A stretch of 6,655 nucleotides of DNA, taken from contig WVWW01000241.1 in NCBI GenBank assembly GCA_011773795.1, positions 1 to 6,655 of the forward strand. The letters are read 5' to 3'. How positions within the stretch are numbered: the stretch's first letter is position 1; every line of letters begins with the position of its first letter. The translations under genes and the position numbers were made by a program. The stretch is from Acidobacteriota bacterium (lineage in GTDB: Bacteria; Acidobacteriota; Polarisedimenticolia; Polarisedimenticolales; Polarisedimenticolaceae). Under the pieces are notes generated by a model that was not told where the DNA came from, did not search any database, and saw only the letters and a program-made list of their open reading frames with translations. Below are positions 5,783 through 6,655 of the stretch, piece by piece.

Positions 5783-5798
5783 TCGGGCATAATCCCGA
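5783..5798 (+). promoter_or_regulatory. Short inverted repeat around a -10-like CATAAT before malate synthase
   Basis: TCGGG (5783-5787) and CCCGA (5794-5798) are a perfect 5-bp inverted repeat around CATAAT, 5 of 6 to TATAAT. The ATG follows 6 nt after the hexamer, so a transcript begun here would be leaderless. The arms could be an operator over the -10 or a chance hairpin. No -35-like hexamer is seen at 16-18 nt upstream. Confidence 0.35.
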
Positions 5799-5799
5799 C

Positions 5800-6655
<856 letters not shown>

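Overview
The window is GC-rich chromosomal DNA from a Gram-negative-type bacterium. Support comes from strong G/C preference at third codon positions, a membrane-anchored lytic transglycosylase, a bacterial SUI1/YciH factor and an A-type malate synthase. A gammaproteobacterium or an acidobacteriote-like lineage would both fit, but nothing here fixes the phylum. I see no mobile element, CRISPR array, tRNA or rRNA.

Layout. Positions 1-98 hold what looks like the last 31 codons of an unidentified plus-strand gene. It runs convergently into a small minus-strand membrane protein of DUF6116 type (61-270). Divergent from that is a tight two-gene unit (332-1199): a GNAT acetyltransferase of the phosphinothricin/methionine-sulfone type, then, after 1 nt, a SUI1/YciH translation factor with a Cys-rich head. 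A large two-armed inverted repeat (1206-1287) closes this unit. Its T-run lies on the minus-strand side.

Positions 1288-1887 are about 600 nt with no credible gene. They contain several hairpins and, near the end, a canonical intrinsic terminator (1789-1818) about 70 nt before a lytic transglycosylase (1888-2520). This looks like an attenuated leader RNA, and it is the least explained part of the window.

The rest is a co-directional metabolic run: a class III PLP aminotransferase related to glutamate-1-semialdehyde aminomutase (2574-3965), an aldehyde dehydrogenase that keeps its catalytic Cys but lacks the usual catalytic Glu and oxyanion Asn (4058-5779), and the first 285 codons of malate synthase A (5800-6655, running off the window). 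A plausible but unproven reading is amine or amino-acid catabolism: transamination to an aldehyde, oxidation or acylation of the aldehyde, then entry of acetyl-CoA and glyoxylate at malate synthase.

Several starts (aldehyde dehydrogenase, malate synthase, possibly the DUF6116 gene) lack a Shine-Dalgarno sequence but have a -10-like hexamer 6-7 nt before the start codon. This suggests leaderless transcripts beside genes with clear Shine-Dalgarno sites.
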